Under the pieces are notes generated by a model that saw only the letters and a program-made list of their open reading frames with translations, searched no databases and was not told the origin of the DNA. This document shows, piece after piece, positions 32,920-41,960 of a stretch of DNA of 64,000 nucleotides (its first letter is position 1; each line of letters starts with the position of its first letter). A program made the translations under genes and the position numbers. The DNA is from Bryobacterales bacterium (GTDB lineage Bacteria > Acidobacteriota > Terriglobia > Bryobacterales > Bryobacteraceae). The stretch lies in assembly GCA_003170295.1 (NCBI GenBank), contig PNAJ01000050.1, positions 1 to 64,000 of the forward strand, given 5' to 3'.

Positions 32920-33962
32920 GTGAACGGATTTCAGTTGGGATTTTAGGAGCGACGGGGATGGTGGGGCAGGAGTTTGTGAGCTTCCTGCGGGATCATCCGT
33001 GGTTCGATTTGACGTGGTTGGGGGCGAGCGACCGCTCGGCGGGCAAGGCTTATCGCGAGGCGACTACTTGGAGATTGGGCGGAGAGACTCCGGCGTATGT
33101 GAGCGATATTGTCGTGTCGGACTCGGTACCGAGAGGCGCGCCGAAGCTGGTGTTTTCGGCGATGGATGCGTCGGTGGCGACGGAGATTGAGCAGGCTTTC
33201 GCGAAGGCGGGGCATGTGATCGTGTCGAATTCTCGGAATCACAGGATGGATGCGGATGTTCCGCTGCTGGTGCCGGAGGCTAACGCCGGACATTTGGAGT
33301 TGCTGCGGGAACAGCAGAGGGCGCGCGGGTGGACTGGTGTGATTGTCACGAATCCTAACTGCTCGACTGTGGTTCTGGTGATGGCGCTGGCGCCGCTGAA
33401 ACAGTTTGGGATCAAGAACGTGATCGTGACGACGATGCAGGCGGTATCGGGCGCGGGGTATCCGGGCGTCGCGTCGCTGGACATTATTGGGAACGTGGTG
33501 CCGTTCATCGGAGGCGAGGAGCCGAAGATGGAATCGGAGACGCAGAAGATTCTAGGTACGTTCGCGGGAGGAAAGATCGAACCGCTGGCGGCGAAGGTCA
33601 GCGCGTCGTGCAATCGCGTGGCTGTGGTGGACGGGCATACGATTTGCGTTTCGGTGGAGTTTGAGAAGAAGTCATCGGAGCAAGAGATCATTGCGGCGCT
33701 GAACGGGTTTCGCGGTGTTCCGCAGTTGAAGAAGCTGCCGAGCGCGCCGGCGCAGCCAGTGATTTACATGGAGCAGGTGGATCGTCCGCAGCCGCGGCGG
33801 GACGTCGAACGCGAGAACGGCATGGCCATCTTTGTGGGGAGGCTGAGGAAGTGTCCGGTGTTGGATTACAAGTTCGTGGCGCTGGGTCACAACACGGTGC
33901 GCGGAGCGGCGGGCGCGGCGGTGCTGAATGCGGAGTTGATGAAGGCGCAAGGGCTGGTGTGA
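32916..33962 (+). CDS. asd: Aspartate-semialdehyde dehydrogenase
   Basis: 348 residues, of the archaeal/fungal-like subclass judging by length and motifs. NADP-binding GILGATGMVGQEF is followed by the acyl-enzyme Cys149 in VTNPNCST and the His-containing loop SCNRVAVVDGHT. It reduces aspartyl phosphate to the semialdehyde, the branch point to lysine, methionine and threonine. The start overlaps the dapE stop (ATGA). A REP-like hairpin lies between it and lysC. Confidence 0.95.
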   Translation: MSERISVGILGATGMVGQEFVSFLRDHPWFDLTWLGASDRSAGKAYREATTWRLGGETPAYVSDIVVSDSVPRGAPKLVFSAMDASVATEIEQAFAKAGHVIVSNSRNHRMDADVPLLVPEANAGHLELLREQQRARGWTGVIVTNPNCSTVVLVMALAPLKQFGIKNVIVTTMQAVSGAGYPGVASLDIIGNVVPFIGGEEPKMESETQKILGTFAGGKIEPLAAKVSASCNRVAVVDGHTICVSVEFEKKSSEQEIIAALNGFRGVPQLKKLPSAPAQPVIYMEQVDRPQPRRDVERENGMAIFVGRLRKCPVLDYKFVALGHNTVRGAAGAAVLNAELMKAQGLV

Positions 33963-33976
33963 TGGAAAGAAAAGCA

Positions 33977-34018
33977 CGCCGGCTGAAGCCGTCGCTGCAA
34001 GCTGAAGCTCGCGCCACC
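33977..34018 (+). repeat. REP-like double hairpin (family R, divergent copy)
   Basis: Hairpin 1 is CGCCGGC-TGAA-GCCGTCG (one mismatch), hairpin 2 is GCAAGC-TGAA-GCTCGC (one mismatch), and the tail is GCCACC. It is inserted between asd and lysC within the operon, 15 bases after the asd stop. Confidence 0.65.
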
Positions 34019-34038
34019 AAGCATGGGGATGTTGCCCG

Positions 34039-35358
34039 ATGATTGTGATGAAGTTTGGGGGGACTTCCGTTGAGTCAGCGGAGGCGATTGGAAGGGTTGC
34101 GGAGATTGTTCGGGCTCGGATGGAGCGGCGGCCGGTGGTTGTTGTTTCGGCGATGGGAAAGACGACGAATATGCTGCTCGAGATTGGGGAGATGGCGGCG
34201 AAAGGCAAACGCGACTGCCTGGCATATTTAGGCGAACTTCGGGACTTTCATCTGCGCGAGTCGGCTGGATTGGGAATCGAGAAGGAAGTGAATTCTCAAT
34301 TCAAAGAGCTGAAGGCGCTGGTGGGCGGGCTCATGGTGATGAATGAGATGACGCCACGGGCAACGGATGCGATCTCGTCGTACGGAGAGCGGATCTCGAG
34401 CTCAATCGTTAATGCGTTTTTTCACAAGGCAGGGATCCCGTCGTTGCACTGGGATTCGCGTTGTGTGATCGTTACTGACAGCCGGCACATGCAAGCCACG
34501 CCGCTGTTTCCGCAAACGTACGCCAAGCTTGATTCGTACATGAAGATGGCGGCGGCGCCCGTGATCGTGATGGGCGGATTCATCGGCGCGACTGAAGATG
34601 GCGTTACGACTACGCTGGGGCGAGGAGGGTCGGATTACACGGCGTCGATTGTCGGGGCGGGGATCGGGGCGGAAGAAATCCAGATCTGGACGGATGTAGA
34701 CGGGATGCTGACGGCCGATCCTACGATTCTGCCGGGCGGGTATCGGGTAGAAACTTGTTCGTTCGCGGAGGCGGCGGAACTGGCTTATTTCGGGGCGAAG
34801 GTGCTGCATCCGGCGACGGTGCTGCCAGCGATTGAGAAGAACATTCCGGTGCGAATTCTGAATTCAAGGCGGCCGGAAGTAGAGGGGACGCTGATTGTGG
34901 CGGAGGCTCCGCCTAGCTCGACTCCAATACGATCGATTGCATGCAAGAAAAATATTACGCTCGTGAATATCGTATCGACGCGGATGTTGATGGCGCATGG
35001 ATTTTTGCGGCGGATTTTTGAGATTTTCGATCGATTTGAGACGCCGGTGGATATGCTCGCGACATCCGAGGTCAGTGTGTCGCTGACCATCGACAATACG
35101 CGCGCGCTGGCGGCGATTCGCGACGAGATTCAGGAGTTCGCGGAAGTCTCGATCGAAGAGAGTCACGCAATTGTTTGCCTGGTAGGCGAGAATATCCGCA
35201 AGATTCCAGGTACGGCGGCACGCGTTTTTACCGCGTTGAAAGACATCAATGTACGGATGGTTTCGCAGGGCGCATCGCTGCTGAACATCAGCTTAGTTGT
35301 GGCCGCGAGCGACTTGCACGGCGCGGTAGAATCGCTGCACCGGGAATTCTTTGAATGA
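34039..35358 (+). CDS. lysC: Aspartate kinase (LysC type)
   Basis: 439 residues. The kinase domain opens with VMKFGGTSVESAEAI and includes ERISSSIVNAF, TLGRGGSDYTAS and QIWTDVDGMLTADP. Two ACT domains follow (ITLVNIVSTRMLMAHGF and AIVCLVGENIRKIPG), the seat of lysine feedback in the LysC group. It phosphorylates aspartate, the committed step. It overlaps dapB as ATGA. Control is thus double: riboswitch at RNA level and probably allosteric at protein level. Confidence 0.95.
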   Translation: MIVMKFGGTSVESAEAIGRVAEIVRARMERRPVVVVSAMGKTTNMLLEIGEMAAKGKRDCLAYLGELRDFHLRESAGLGIEKEVNSQFKELKALVGGLMVMNEMTPRATDAISSYGERISSSIVNAFFHKAGIPSLHWDSRCVIVTDSRHMQATPLFPQTYAKLDSYMKMAAAPVIVMGGFIGATEDGVTTTLGRGGSDYTASIVGAGIGAEEIQIWTDVDGMLTADPTILPGGYRVETCSFAEAAELAYFGAKVLHPATVLPAIEKNIPVRILNSRRPEVEGTLIVAEAPPSSTPIRSIACKKNITLVNIVSTRMLMAHGFLRRIFEIFDRFETPVDMLATSEVSVSLTIDNTRALAAIRDEIQEFAEVSIEESHAIVCLVGENIRKIPGTAARVFTALKDINVRMVSQGASLLNISLVVAASDLHGAVESLHREFFE

Positions 35359-36029
35359 ACAAACTGGCGATTGTCGGGTACGGGAAGATGGGGCGGATGA
35401 TTGAGACGCTCGCGCCGGAGTATGGGTTTTCCGTGCATGCCCGGATCGACATAAAAGACGACATGAAGATCGCGCAGGGAGCGGATGTCGCGATCGAGTT
35501 TTCGACGCCGGAGGCTGCGGTCGCGAATATCGAAAAGCTGGCGGCGCTGGGCGTGGCGGTCGTGGTCGGGACCACTGGATGGCTGGCGGAGATGGATCGC
35601 GCGCGGGCGGCGATTGAAGCGCATAGCACGGCAATGGTGTGGAGTCCGAACTTTTCGATTGGCGTGAATGTGTTTTCGCGGTTGGTGAAGGAAGCGGCGA
35701 AATTGTTGGCGGACGAGGGTCAGTACGGCGCGTGGGCTTGGGAGATTCATCACTCGACGAAAAAGGACGCGCCTTCGGGGACGCTGATCAAGCTGGTCGA
35801 AGACATGAAGAGGGCGGGGTATCAGCGCGCGATTGATACTAGTTCGAACCGCGCGGGGGCGCATCCGGGGACGCATGAGGTCGGGTTCGATTCGGCGGCG
35901 GATACGATTACGCTGCGTCATTCGGCGAGGAGCCGCGAGGGATTTGCGCGAGGGGCGTTGAAGGCGGCGCAGTGGATTGTGGGGAAGAAAGGCGTTTTTG
36001 AGTTTGGCGAGATTTTGTTTGCCAAGTGA
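35355..36029 (+). CDS. dapB: 4-hydroxy-tetrahydrodipicolinate reductase
   Basis: 224 residues, a little shorter than the 240-270 of typical DapB. NAD(P) motif AIVGYGKMGRMIETLA, VVVGTTGWLAEM, and the substrate-binding/catalytic stretch AWEIHHSTKKDAPSGT with the His-His and Lys residues are all present. It reduces the DapA product to tetrahydrodipicolinate. The start overlaps lysC; a double hairpin follows the stop before dapA. Confidence 0.95.
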   Translation: MNKLAIVGYGKMGRMIETLAPEYGFSVHARIDIKDDMKIAQGADVAIEFSTPEAAVANIEKLAALGVAVVVGTTGWLAEMDRARAAIEAHSTAMVWSPNFSIGVNVFSRLVKEAAKLLADEGQYGAWAWEIHHSTKKDAPSGTLIKLVEDMKRAGYQRAIDTSSNRAGAHPGTHEVGFDSAADTITLRHSARSREGFARGALKAAQWIVGKKGVFEFGEILFAK

Positions 36030-36033
36030 ATTC

Positions 36034-36077
36034 GGGCGGGTTACCAACCCGCCGCAGGCTGCCAGCCTGCCCCACAT
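36034..36077 (+). repeat. REP-like double hairpin (family R) between dapB and dapA
   Basis: Hairpin 1 is GGCGGGTT-ACC-AACCCGCC, hairpin 2 is GCAGGCT-GCC-AGCCTGC, and the tail is CCCACAT. It lies within the operon 5 bases after dapB and 33 bases before dapA, so it could affect relative expression. Confidence 0.85.
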
Positions 36078-36109
36078 TGGTTTAGAGAAGTCAATTTAAG
36101 AGGTAATTT

Positions 36110-37003
36110 ATGTTTACTGGATGCGGCACGGCTTTGATTACTCCGTTTTGTGCGGATGGTTCGATCGATGAAGATGCGCTGAGGAGACTGATCAAGAGGC
36201 AGATCGACGCGGGGATTGATTTTCTGGTGCCGTGCGGGACTACGGGCGAGAGCCCTACGCTTACGCAGCGCGAACACTTGCGGGTGGTCGAGATTACGCT
36301 GGAACTCGCGAAGGGAAAAGTTCCGGTGCTGGGCGGGGCGGGCGGATACAACACGGCCGAGGTGATCGAACTTGCGAGTGAGCTGCGGCATCTGGGAGTC
36401 GACGGGATTCTCTCCGTGACGCCGTATTACAACAAGCCGTCGCAGGAGGGGTTGTATCAACACTTCAAGGCAATCGCGAAGGCAGTTCCGGTGCCGATGG
36501 TTGTTTATAGCGTGCAGGGACGAACGGCGGTGAACGTCGAACCGGCGACACTGAAGCGGTTGGCGGAGATCGAAAATATTGTCGGTGTGAAAGAAGCGTC
36601 GGGAAACATCGGGCAGATGGCGTCGGTGGTGCATCAGGTCCCGGAGAGTTTCAACGTATTGAGCGGCGACGATTCGATTACGATTCCGCTGGTTGCGTTG
36701 GGCGGGCGAGGGATCATCTCCGTTGTGTCGAATGAAATTCCGGGTGAAATGACGAAGCTCGCGCGGCTTGCCATGGCGGGCGATTTTGTCGGTGCGCGAG
36801 CGCTACAGCGAACGTGGCTGCCGTTGATGGATGTGAATTTCGTCGAGTCGAATCCAATTCCGGTGAAGGCGGCGATGGCAATGATGGGATGGTGCGAGCC
36901 GGTGTGGCGATTGCCGATGACAGCTCCCTCGGCTCAGAATCACGCGAAGATTGAGGCTGTCTTGAAGGCCGCCGGACTTCTTCGGAGTGCGCATGCAGGC
37001 TGA
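36110..37003 (+). CDS. dapA: 4-hydroxy-tetrahydrodipicolinate synthase
   Basis: 297 residues. Schiff-base Lys161 lies in IVGVKEASGN, Tyr133 in VVYSVQGRT, and the pyruvate-binding GTTGES at 43-48, the same numbering as the well-studied enterobacterial enzyme. The loop after Tyr133 reads SVQGRT instead of the more common NVPGRT. It condenses pyruvate with aspartate semialdehyde. AGAGGT is 5 bases before the ATG. It overlaps dapD by 11 bases. Confidence 0.95.
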   Translation: MFTGCGTALITPFCADGSIDEDALRRLIKRQIDAGIDFLVPCGTTGESPTLTQREHLRVVEITLELAKGKVPVLGGAGGYNTAEVIELASELRHLGVDGILSVTPYYNKPSQEGLYQHFKAIAKAVPVPMVVYSVQGRTAVNVEPATLKRLAEIENIVGVKEASGNIGQMASVVHQVPESFNVLSGDDSITIPLVALGGRGIISVVSNEIPGEMTKLARLAMAGDFVGARALQRTWLPLMDVNFVESNPIPVKAAMAMMGWCEPVWRLPMTAPSAQNHAKIEAVLKAAGLLRSAHAG

Positions 37004-37829
37004 GATCGAAGCGCTGTTCGACCGGAAGCCCGCGACCTATTCAGAAGAAGACTTTGCGCTATTTCAGAGATTCAAGCACGCTCTCAATTCCGGAGCCGTG
37101 CGTTCGGCCGAGCCCGATTCATCCGCGCGCAGCGGATGGCGCGTGAATGCTTGGGTGAAAAAAGGCGTGCTGCTGGGGTTCCGGATGGGCGCGGTGGTCG
37201 ACATGTCTGTGGACGCGGTGCGGCAGCCTTTCCTCGATAAGGCGACTTTCCCGGTAAAGCGATTTACGCCGCAGGATGGCGTGCGGATTGTGCCGGGTGG
37301 GTCGAGCATTCGCGACGGATGCTTTGTGGGACGCGGGGTGACGTGCATGCCTCCGATGTATATCAATGTCGGCACGTGGGTGGGCGATGGAACGATGATC
37401 GATTCGCACGCGCTGGTGGGGAGCTGCGCGCAGATTGGGAGGAATTGCCATATTTCGGCGGCGGCCCAGATCGGCGGAGTGCTGGAACCGGTGGGCGCGC
37501 TGCCGGTGATTATCGAAGACGAAGTTCTGGTCGGTGGGAATTGCGGGGTCTACGAAGGAACGGTGGTGAAGCGGCGCGCGGTGCTGGGGAGCGGGACGAT
37601 TTTGACGCGCTCGACGCCGGTGTACGACATCGTGCGGGGCGAAGTTTATACGGCTACCGACGAAGAGCCGCTGATGATTCCCGAAGACGCGGTGGTAGTG
37701 GCGGGGTCGCGGGCGATCACGCGTGGGGCTGGGAAAGAGTGGGGTGTGTCGCTCTATACTCCCGTGATTGTGAAATATCGCGACAGCAAAACAGACGCGA
37801 AGATTCAGCTTGAAGATTTGCTGCGATAA
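36993..37829 (+). CDS. dapD: Tetrahydrodipicolinate N-succinyltransferase
   Basis: 278 residues from the ATG at 36993, with GGAG 5 bases upstream; a GTG two codons earlier overlaps that site and is less likely. A left-handed beta-helix of hexapeptide repeats is clear (VGRGVTCMPPMYINVGTWVG, IGRNCHISAAAQIGG, VYEGTVVKRRAVLGSG). It succinylates tetrahydrodipicolinate, fixing the succinylase branch of diaminopimelate synthesis. Aminotransferase (dapC), epimerase (dapF) and decarboxylase (lysA) genes are not in the window. Confidence 0.95.
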   Translation: MQAEIEALFDRKPATYSEEDFALFQRFKHALNSGAVRSAEPDSSARSGWRVNAWVKKGVLLGFRMGAVVDMSVDAVRQPFLDKATFPVKRFTPQDGVRIVPGGSSIRDGCFVGRGVTCMPPMYINVGTWVGDGTMIDSHALVGSCAQIGRNCHISAAAQIGGVLEPVGALPVIIEDEVLVGGNCGVYEGTVVKRRAVLGSGTILTRSTPVYDIVRGEVYTATDEEPLMIPEDAVVVAGSRAITRGAGKEWGVSLYTPVIVKYRDSKTDAKIQLEDLLR

Positions 37830-39472
37830 TGGTTTCTCCATTTACGTTTCCATCGGAACTTCGGGGAGCGCGACTGCTCAGCGCGCCTGCCTGGAACAAG
37901 GGGACCGCGTTCACGGCCGAGGAGCGAACCCGATTCGGGTTGCACGGGCTGCTGCCGCCTTATGTCGAGACTCTGGAAGAGCAGGTGGAACGCGCCTACA
38001 AATCTTATCTCGCGTACGACAAGGAGATCAACCGGCACATCTATCTGCGGCAGTTGCAGGACACCAACGAGGTTTTGTTCTACCGCCTTTTTCTGGATCA
38101 CATCGAGGAGATGACGCCGATTGTGTATACGCCAGTGGTGGCCGAGGCGTGCCGCAACTTCAGCCACATGTACAGGCGCGCGCGCGGTCTGTTTATTTCT
38201 TATCCGCTGCGCGATTCGATCGGGGCGCTGCTGCGCAATCGACCGAATGAGGATGTCGACGTCATTGTCGTTACCGATGGCGAACGGATTCTCGGGATCG
38301 GCGATCAAGGCGTGGGAGGGCTGGGGATTCCGATCGGCAAGCTCGCGCTTTACAGTCTGATTGGCGGAATTCATCCGGCGCGGACGCTTCCGATCGTTCT
38401 CGACGTGGGCACCAACAACGCGAATTGCTTGAGCGATCCGGCATATCTGGGTTGGCGTCACGAGCGAATTCGCGGAGCTGCTTACGACGAGTTCATCGAC
38501 CTTTTCGTTCAAGCGGTGAAGCGGGAACTTCCGGAAACATGCTTGCAATGGGAGGATTTTGCTACGCCGCATGCGCGGCCGATTCTCGACCGGTACCGGG
38601 ACCAACTGCTGACGTTCAACGACGATATTCAGGGAACTGCCGCGACTGCGCTGGGCGCGGTCCTGGCGGCCGTCAGAGTCACGGGAAAAACCTTGCGCGA
38701 GCAACAGGTGGTTTTTCTGGGCGCAGGGTCGGCCAGCATCGGGGTCGCGGATTATTTGCGCGATGCGATGATCGGAGAAGGACTCTCCAGTCGAGAGGCG
38801 GTCGACCGGTTCTGGATTGTCGATAAGGACGGGTTGCTGCGCGAGGACCGCTCCGATCTGACTCCGGAGCAGAGAGTGTATGCGAGACCCGCGGGTCCGA
38901 AATGGGGGCTTGCGGAAACGATCGGCGCGGTGGAGGCGACGATCCTGATTGGGCTCTCCACTGCCCGAGGAGCTTTTACAGAACCGATTGTGCGGGAGAT
39001 GGCGCGCAAGACCGAGCGTCCGATTATTTTCCCATTGTCGAATCCGACCGAGCGCAGTGAGGCTACGGCGGAAGATTTGATTGAATGGACTGGGGGACAG
39101 GCTCTGGTGGCGAGCGGGTCGCCCTTCGATCCAGTCCGTTTTGGCGGACGCACGATTCCGATCGCGCAGTGCAATAACGTTTACATTTTCCCGGCGGTGG
39201 GCCTTGGCGTGGTGGCGTCACGCGCACGGCGATTAACAGATGGGATGATGCAGGCCGCGGCAAGTGCGCTGGCCGAGCATTCGCCGGCGCTCGGAAATCC
39301 GTTGGGAAGATTGCTGCCGCCGCTGCACGATTTGCGACGAGTTGCAGTCGAGATTGCGATGGCTGTTGGACTCGAAGCCCAAAGAGCCGGGCTCGCGCCG
39401 CTGAGCACATCGGAATCGCTGCGGGAGGCGATCAACGCCATGCGCTGGAATCCGGAATATCCATTCTTTTAG
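37829..39472 (+). CDS. Malic enzyme, oxaloacetate-decarboxylating (large, SfcA type)
   Basis: 547 residues, the long NAD-malic-enzyme class. Motifs: MTPIVYTPVVAEACRNFSH, GDQGVGGLGIPIGKLALY, TFNDDIQGTAA (metal site) and VVFLGAGSASIGVADYL (dinucleotide). The residue after the second strand is acidic (WIVDKDGLL), which favours NAD over NADP. It turns malate into pyruvate and CO2. Its ATG overlaps the dapD stop (TAATG), so it is translated with the lysine genes and falls under the riboswitch. Pyruvate is the DapA co-substrate, which could explain its place. Confidence 0.93.
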   Translation: MVSPFTFPSELRGARLLSAPAWNKGTAFTAEERTRFGLHGLLPPYVETLEEQVERAYKSYLAYDKEINRHIYLRQLQDTNEVLFYRLFLDHIEEMTPIVYTPVVAEACRNFSHMYRRARGLFISYPLRDSIGALLRNRPNEDVDVIVVTDGERILGIGDQGVGGLGIPIGKLALYSLIGGIHPARTLPIVLDVGTNNANCLSDPAYLGWRHERIRGAAYDEFIDLFVQAVKRELPETCLQWEDFATPHARPILDRYRDQLLTFNDDIQGTAATALGAVLAAVRVTGKTLREQQVVFLGAGSASIGVADYLRDAMIGEGLSSREAVDRFWIVDKDGLLREDRSDLTPEQRVYARPAGPKWGLAETIGAVEATILIGLSTARGAFTEPIVREMARKTERPIIFPLSNPTERSEATAEDLIEWTGGQALVASGSPFDPVRFGGRTIPIAQCNNVYIFPAVGLGVVASRARRLTDGMMQAAASALAEHSPALGNPLGRLLPPLHDLRRVAVEIAMAVGLEAQRAGLAPLSTSESLREAINAMRWNPEYPFF

Positions 39473-39645
39473 TCTTTCCCCCGCAGTGCCTATTTGACCC
39501 AATCGAAATGATAGACGGGACCGGCAACCTCATCAAGATTTTACGTAAAGAGCTGGATTCCTAACTAACTGATTCTAAAGTTATATCTCCTATAGACAGT
39601 GAATTCACTTGAATCGAGGCCCGGAAAAGAACAGTATCGGGGTTC

Positions 39646-40716
39646 ATGATACGATTCCTGCTTGGCGCGGTGGGGCTCGCGCTGCTGGGTGCCTCTCCGG
39701 CGCTGTTTAGCGCTCCTCAGGATTCCAAGAAGGGGGCGAAATCGTCTGGCAAAAAAGTCGAGATGCCGCATCCTTTCTATTGGGCGGCGCCCGATCCGTT
39801 GCGGGGAGATTGGCAGGGCGAGGGAGGTTACGTCGCCCAGGTGATTCGGGCGGAAGACCGCATTCTCTCGGTTGCCGACCAGATTCCGCAGCAGGACGAC
39901 AACGGAAAATACCAAGCCAACATTTTTCGAAAGTTCGACGTCGCGAACGACAAACCTGTCGCGGTACTGGAAGGAACGCTCTCGGGGTCAGTGGTCACGT
40001 TTAGCGGTGACGGGTGGACCGGTGCGCTGGAAGGTGGACACCTCAAGGCGAAGAAGGACGATCAGTCGTTCGACTTGCAGCACATCACGCGCACGCCGCC
40101 GTCGCTGGGCGCGAAACCTCCGGCAGGAGCGATGGTTTTATTCGACGGAAAAGACATGAACGCGTGGTCGAAAATGCAAGAGAAAGATTGGCTAAAGGAA
40201 GATGGTCCTTCAAATTGGAATCTTCTCAGCACCGGAATCCTGGAAGTGGTTCCTCGCGCCAGCAGTATTATCAGCCACAAATGGTTTGGAGATGCGAAGA
40301 TTCACGTTGAATTTCGAAATCTCGGGGGCCCGACCAATAGCGGTGTCTATATTCAGGACCGCTATGAAGCGAACATCAATGAGATGTACGGGCGGCTCGA
40401 CGGCAATCCGTGCGCGGGGTTCGACAACTGTACGCCCGCAAGCGCCAAGCCGGGGATTCGCTGCTCGCGGCCTCCGCTCGAATGGCAAACGCTCGACATC
40501 GATTTTCACGCGCCACGGTTCGATGCGGGTGGGAAGAAGACGGCAGGTCCGCGGGTGACACTGTTGTTTAACGGCACGGTGCTCTATGACAATCGCGAAC
40601 TGGGTCCGGTGACTCTGAATGCGGCGCGGTTGGGTGAGGCGCCTACGGGTCCGATTCAATTGCAGGAGCACGGCATGCCCGTGCAGTTCCGGAATATTTG
40701 GGTGTTAGAACAATGA
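39646..40716 (+). CDS. DUF1080 / 3-keto-disaccharide hydrolase-like protein, secreted
   Basis: 356 residues with a signal peptide (MIRFLLGAVGLALLGAS). The C-terminal 220 residues are the DUF1080 jelly-roll fold: FDGKDMNAWSKMQEKDW, GDAKIHVEFRNLGGPTNSGV and VQFRNIWVLEQ. Some family members hydrolyse 3-keto-glucosides. The first 130 residues form a separate beta domain. It is the first gene of a tightly coupled secreted cluster; the stop overlaps the next start. Confidence 0.85.
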   Translation: MIRFLLGAVGLALLGASPALFSAPQDSKKGAKSSGKKVEMPHPFYWAAPDPLRGDWQGEGGYVAQVIRAEDRILSVADQIPQQDDNGKYQANIFRKFDVANDKPVAVLEGTLSGSVVTFSGDGWTGALEGGHLKAKKDDQSFDLQHITRTPPSLGAKPPAGAMVLFDGKDMNAWSKMQEKDWLKEDGPSNWNLLSTGILEVVPRASSIISHKWFGDAKIHVEFRNLGGPTNSGVYIQDRYEANINEMYGRLDGNPCAGFDNCTPASAKPGIRCSRPPLEWQTLDIDFHAPRFDAGGKKTAGPRVTLLFNGTVLYDNRELGPVTLNAARLGEAPTGPIQLQEHGMPVQFRNIWVLEQ

Positions 40717-41960
40717 GATTACGAAATGGATTGATCTGCTTCGCGGCTTTGATGCTGATCGCCGCGAAAAAGCCGACGGACGACACGAGCAACCCGGCTT
40801 ATAAAAATGTGGCGGTCTCGACCGAGGCGAATACCACCGGCAAACCAGCGAAGGCGGCGGGATTTGTTCATACGGGCGTCCTGGTGAATCGTGCACAGCT
40901 CGCGGAGATCAAGAAGCGCGTCGCGGCTGGGACCGAGCCACAGAAAACTGCGTTCGAAGCGTTGAAATCGCACAAGCTGGGGGCGATGGATTACACGCCG
41001 CATCCGCGCGAAACGGTGGAGTGCGGATCGAACTCCAGGCCGGATCTCGGTTGCAAGGATGAGCAGGCCGACAGCGAGGCGGCTTATGCGCAGGCGCTGC
41101 TCTGGGCCATCACGGGCAACGAGGTTTACGCGCAAAACGCGATCAAGATTATGGATGCCTGGTCCAGCACGCTGAAGGGCGGTCACACGAACGCGAACGG
41201 ACAAGTACAGGCGGCGTGGACCGGAGCGGTTTTCCCTCGCGCGGCGGAGATCATCCGATATGGCTACGGGAAATGGCCGGATGCCGATATCGCGCGCTTT
41301 CAGAATATGCTGACCACGCAGTATCTACCGCAGTTGATTCACGGAACGTGCGAGAACGGCAACAAGGAACTGACCATGGCGGAGGCGCTGATCAACATCG
41401 GCGTGTTCAACGATAATCGGGCAGCGTTCGACCATGGCATCACGATGTGGCGCGGTCGAGCGCCGGCGTACATTTACTTAAAGACGGATGGTCCGAAGCC
41501 GGTGGAGGCTATCGGATGTGGAGTCGGGCTATGGGGAAACAAGGGCCTCACGCCGGAGCTGGTGGATGGGCTTTTGCAGGAAACCGCGCGCGATTCGCAA
41601 CATGCCAATCTGGCGCTGAGCGCGATGGCGGATGCGGCGGAGACAGCCCGGCAGCAGGGAATCGATCTGTATGGCGAGCAGGGCAAGAGGATCGTGGCGG
41701 CGCTCGAATTTCAGGCGCAGTATTTGAAACCGAACAACGCGCCCGTACCGGAGCATCTGGAGTTTAATCCACACCCGACTTGGGAGATCGCTTACAACCA
41801 TTTCCACGACCGGCTGGGGATGAAGCTTCCCAAGATAGAGGCTGTGCTGGCGGGGATTCGGCCGACGGGCGTGAACCATCACATGAATTGGGAGACATTG
41901 ACGCACGCAGGAATGGGAGCCGTCGGACTACCTCCGCTGAAGCAGGTGACTAAGCCATGA
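40713..41960 (+). CDS. Alginate-lyase-family protein, secreted
   Basis: 415 residues from the ATG overlapping the DUF1080 stop. An N-terminal leader (RLRNGLICFAALMLIAA) is followed by the alpha/alpha barrel of the alginate lyase domain (PF05426-like): AWTGAVFPRAAEIIRYGYG, CENGNKELTMAEALINIGVF and EIAYNHFHDRLGMKLP. Candidate catalytic residues are the Asn-Gly-Asn, His and Tyr residues in these stretches. The polysaccharide substrate is unknown; alginate is only the family name. It is coupled to the following VOC protein gene by an ATGA overlap. Confidence 0.82.
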   Translation: MRLRNGLICFAALMLIAAKKPTDDTSNPAYKNVAVSTEANTTGKPAKAAGFVHTGVLVNRAQLAEIKKRVAAGTEPQKTAFEALKSHKLGAMDYTPHPRETVECGSNSRPDLGCKDEQADSEAAYAQALLWAITGNEVYAQNAIKIMDAWSSTLKGGHTNANGQVQAAWTGAVFPRAAEIIRYGYGKWPDADIARFQNMLTTQYLPQLIHGTCENGNKELTMAEALINIGVFNDNRAAFDHGITMWRGRAPAYIYLKTDGPKPVEAIGCGVGLWGNKGLTPELVDGLLQETARDSQHANLALSAMADAAETARQQGIDLYGEQGKRIVAALEFQAQYLKPNNAPVPEHLEFNPHPTWEIAYNHFHDRLGMKLPKIEAVLAGIRPTGVNHHMNWETLTHAGMGAVGLPPLKQVTKP

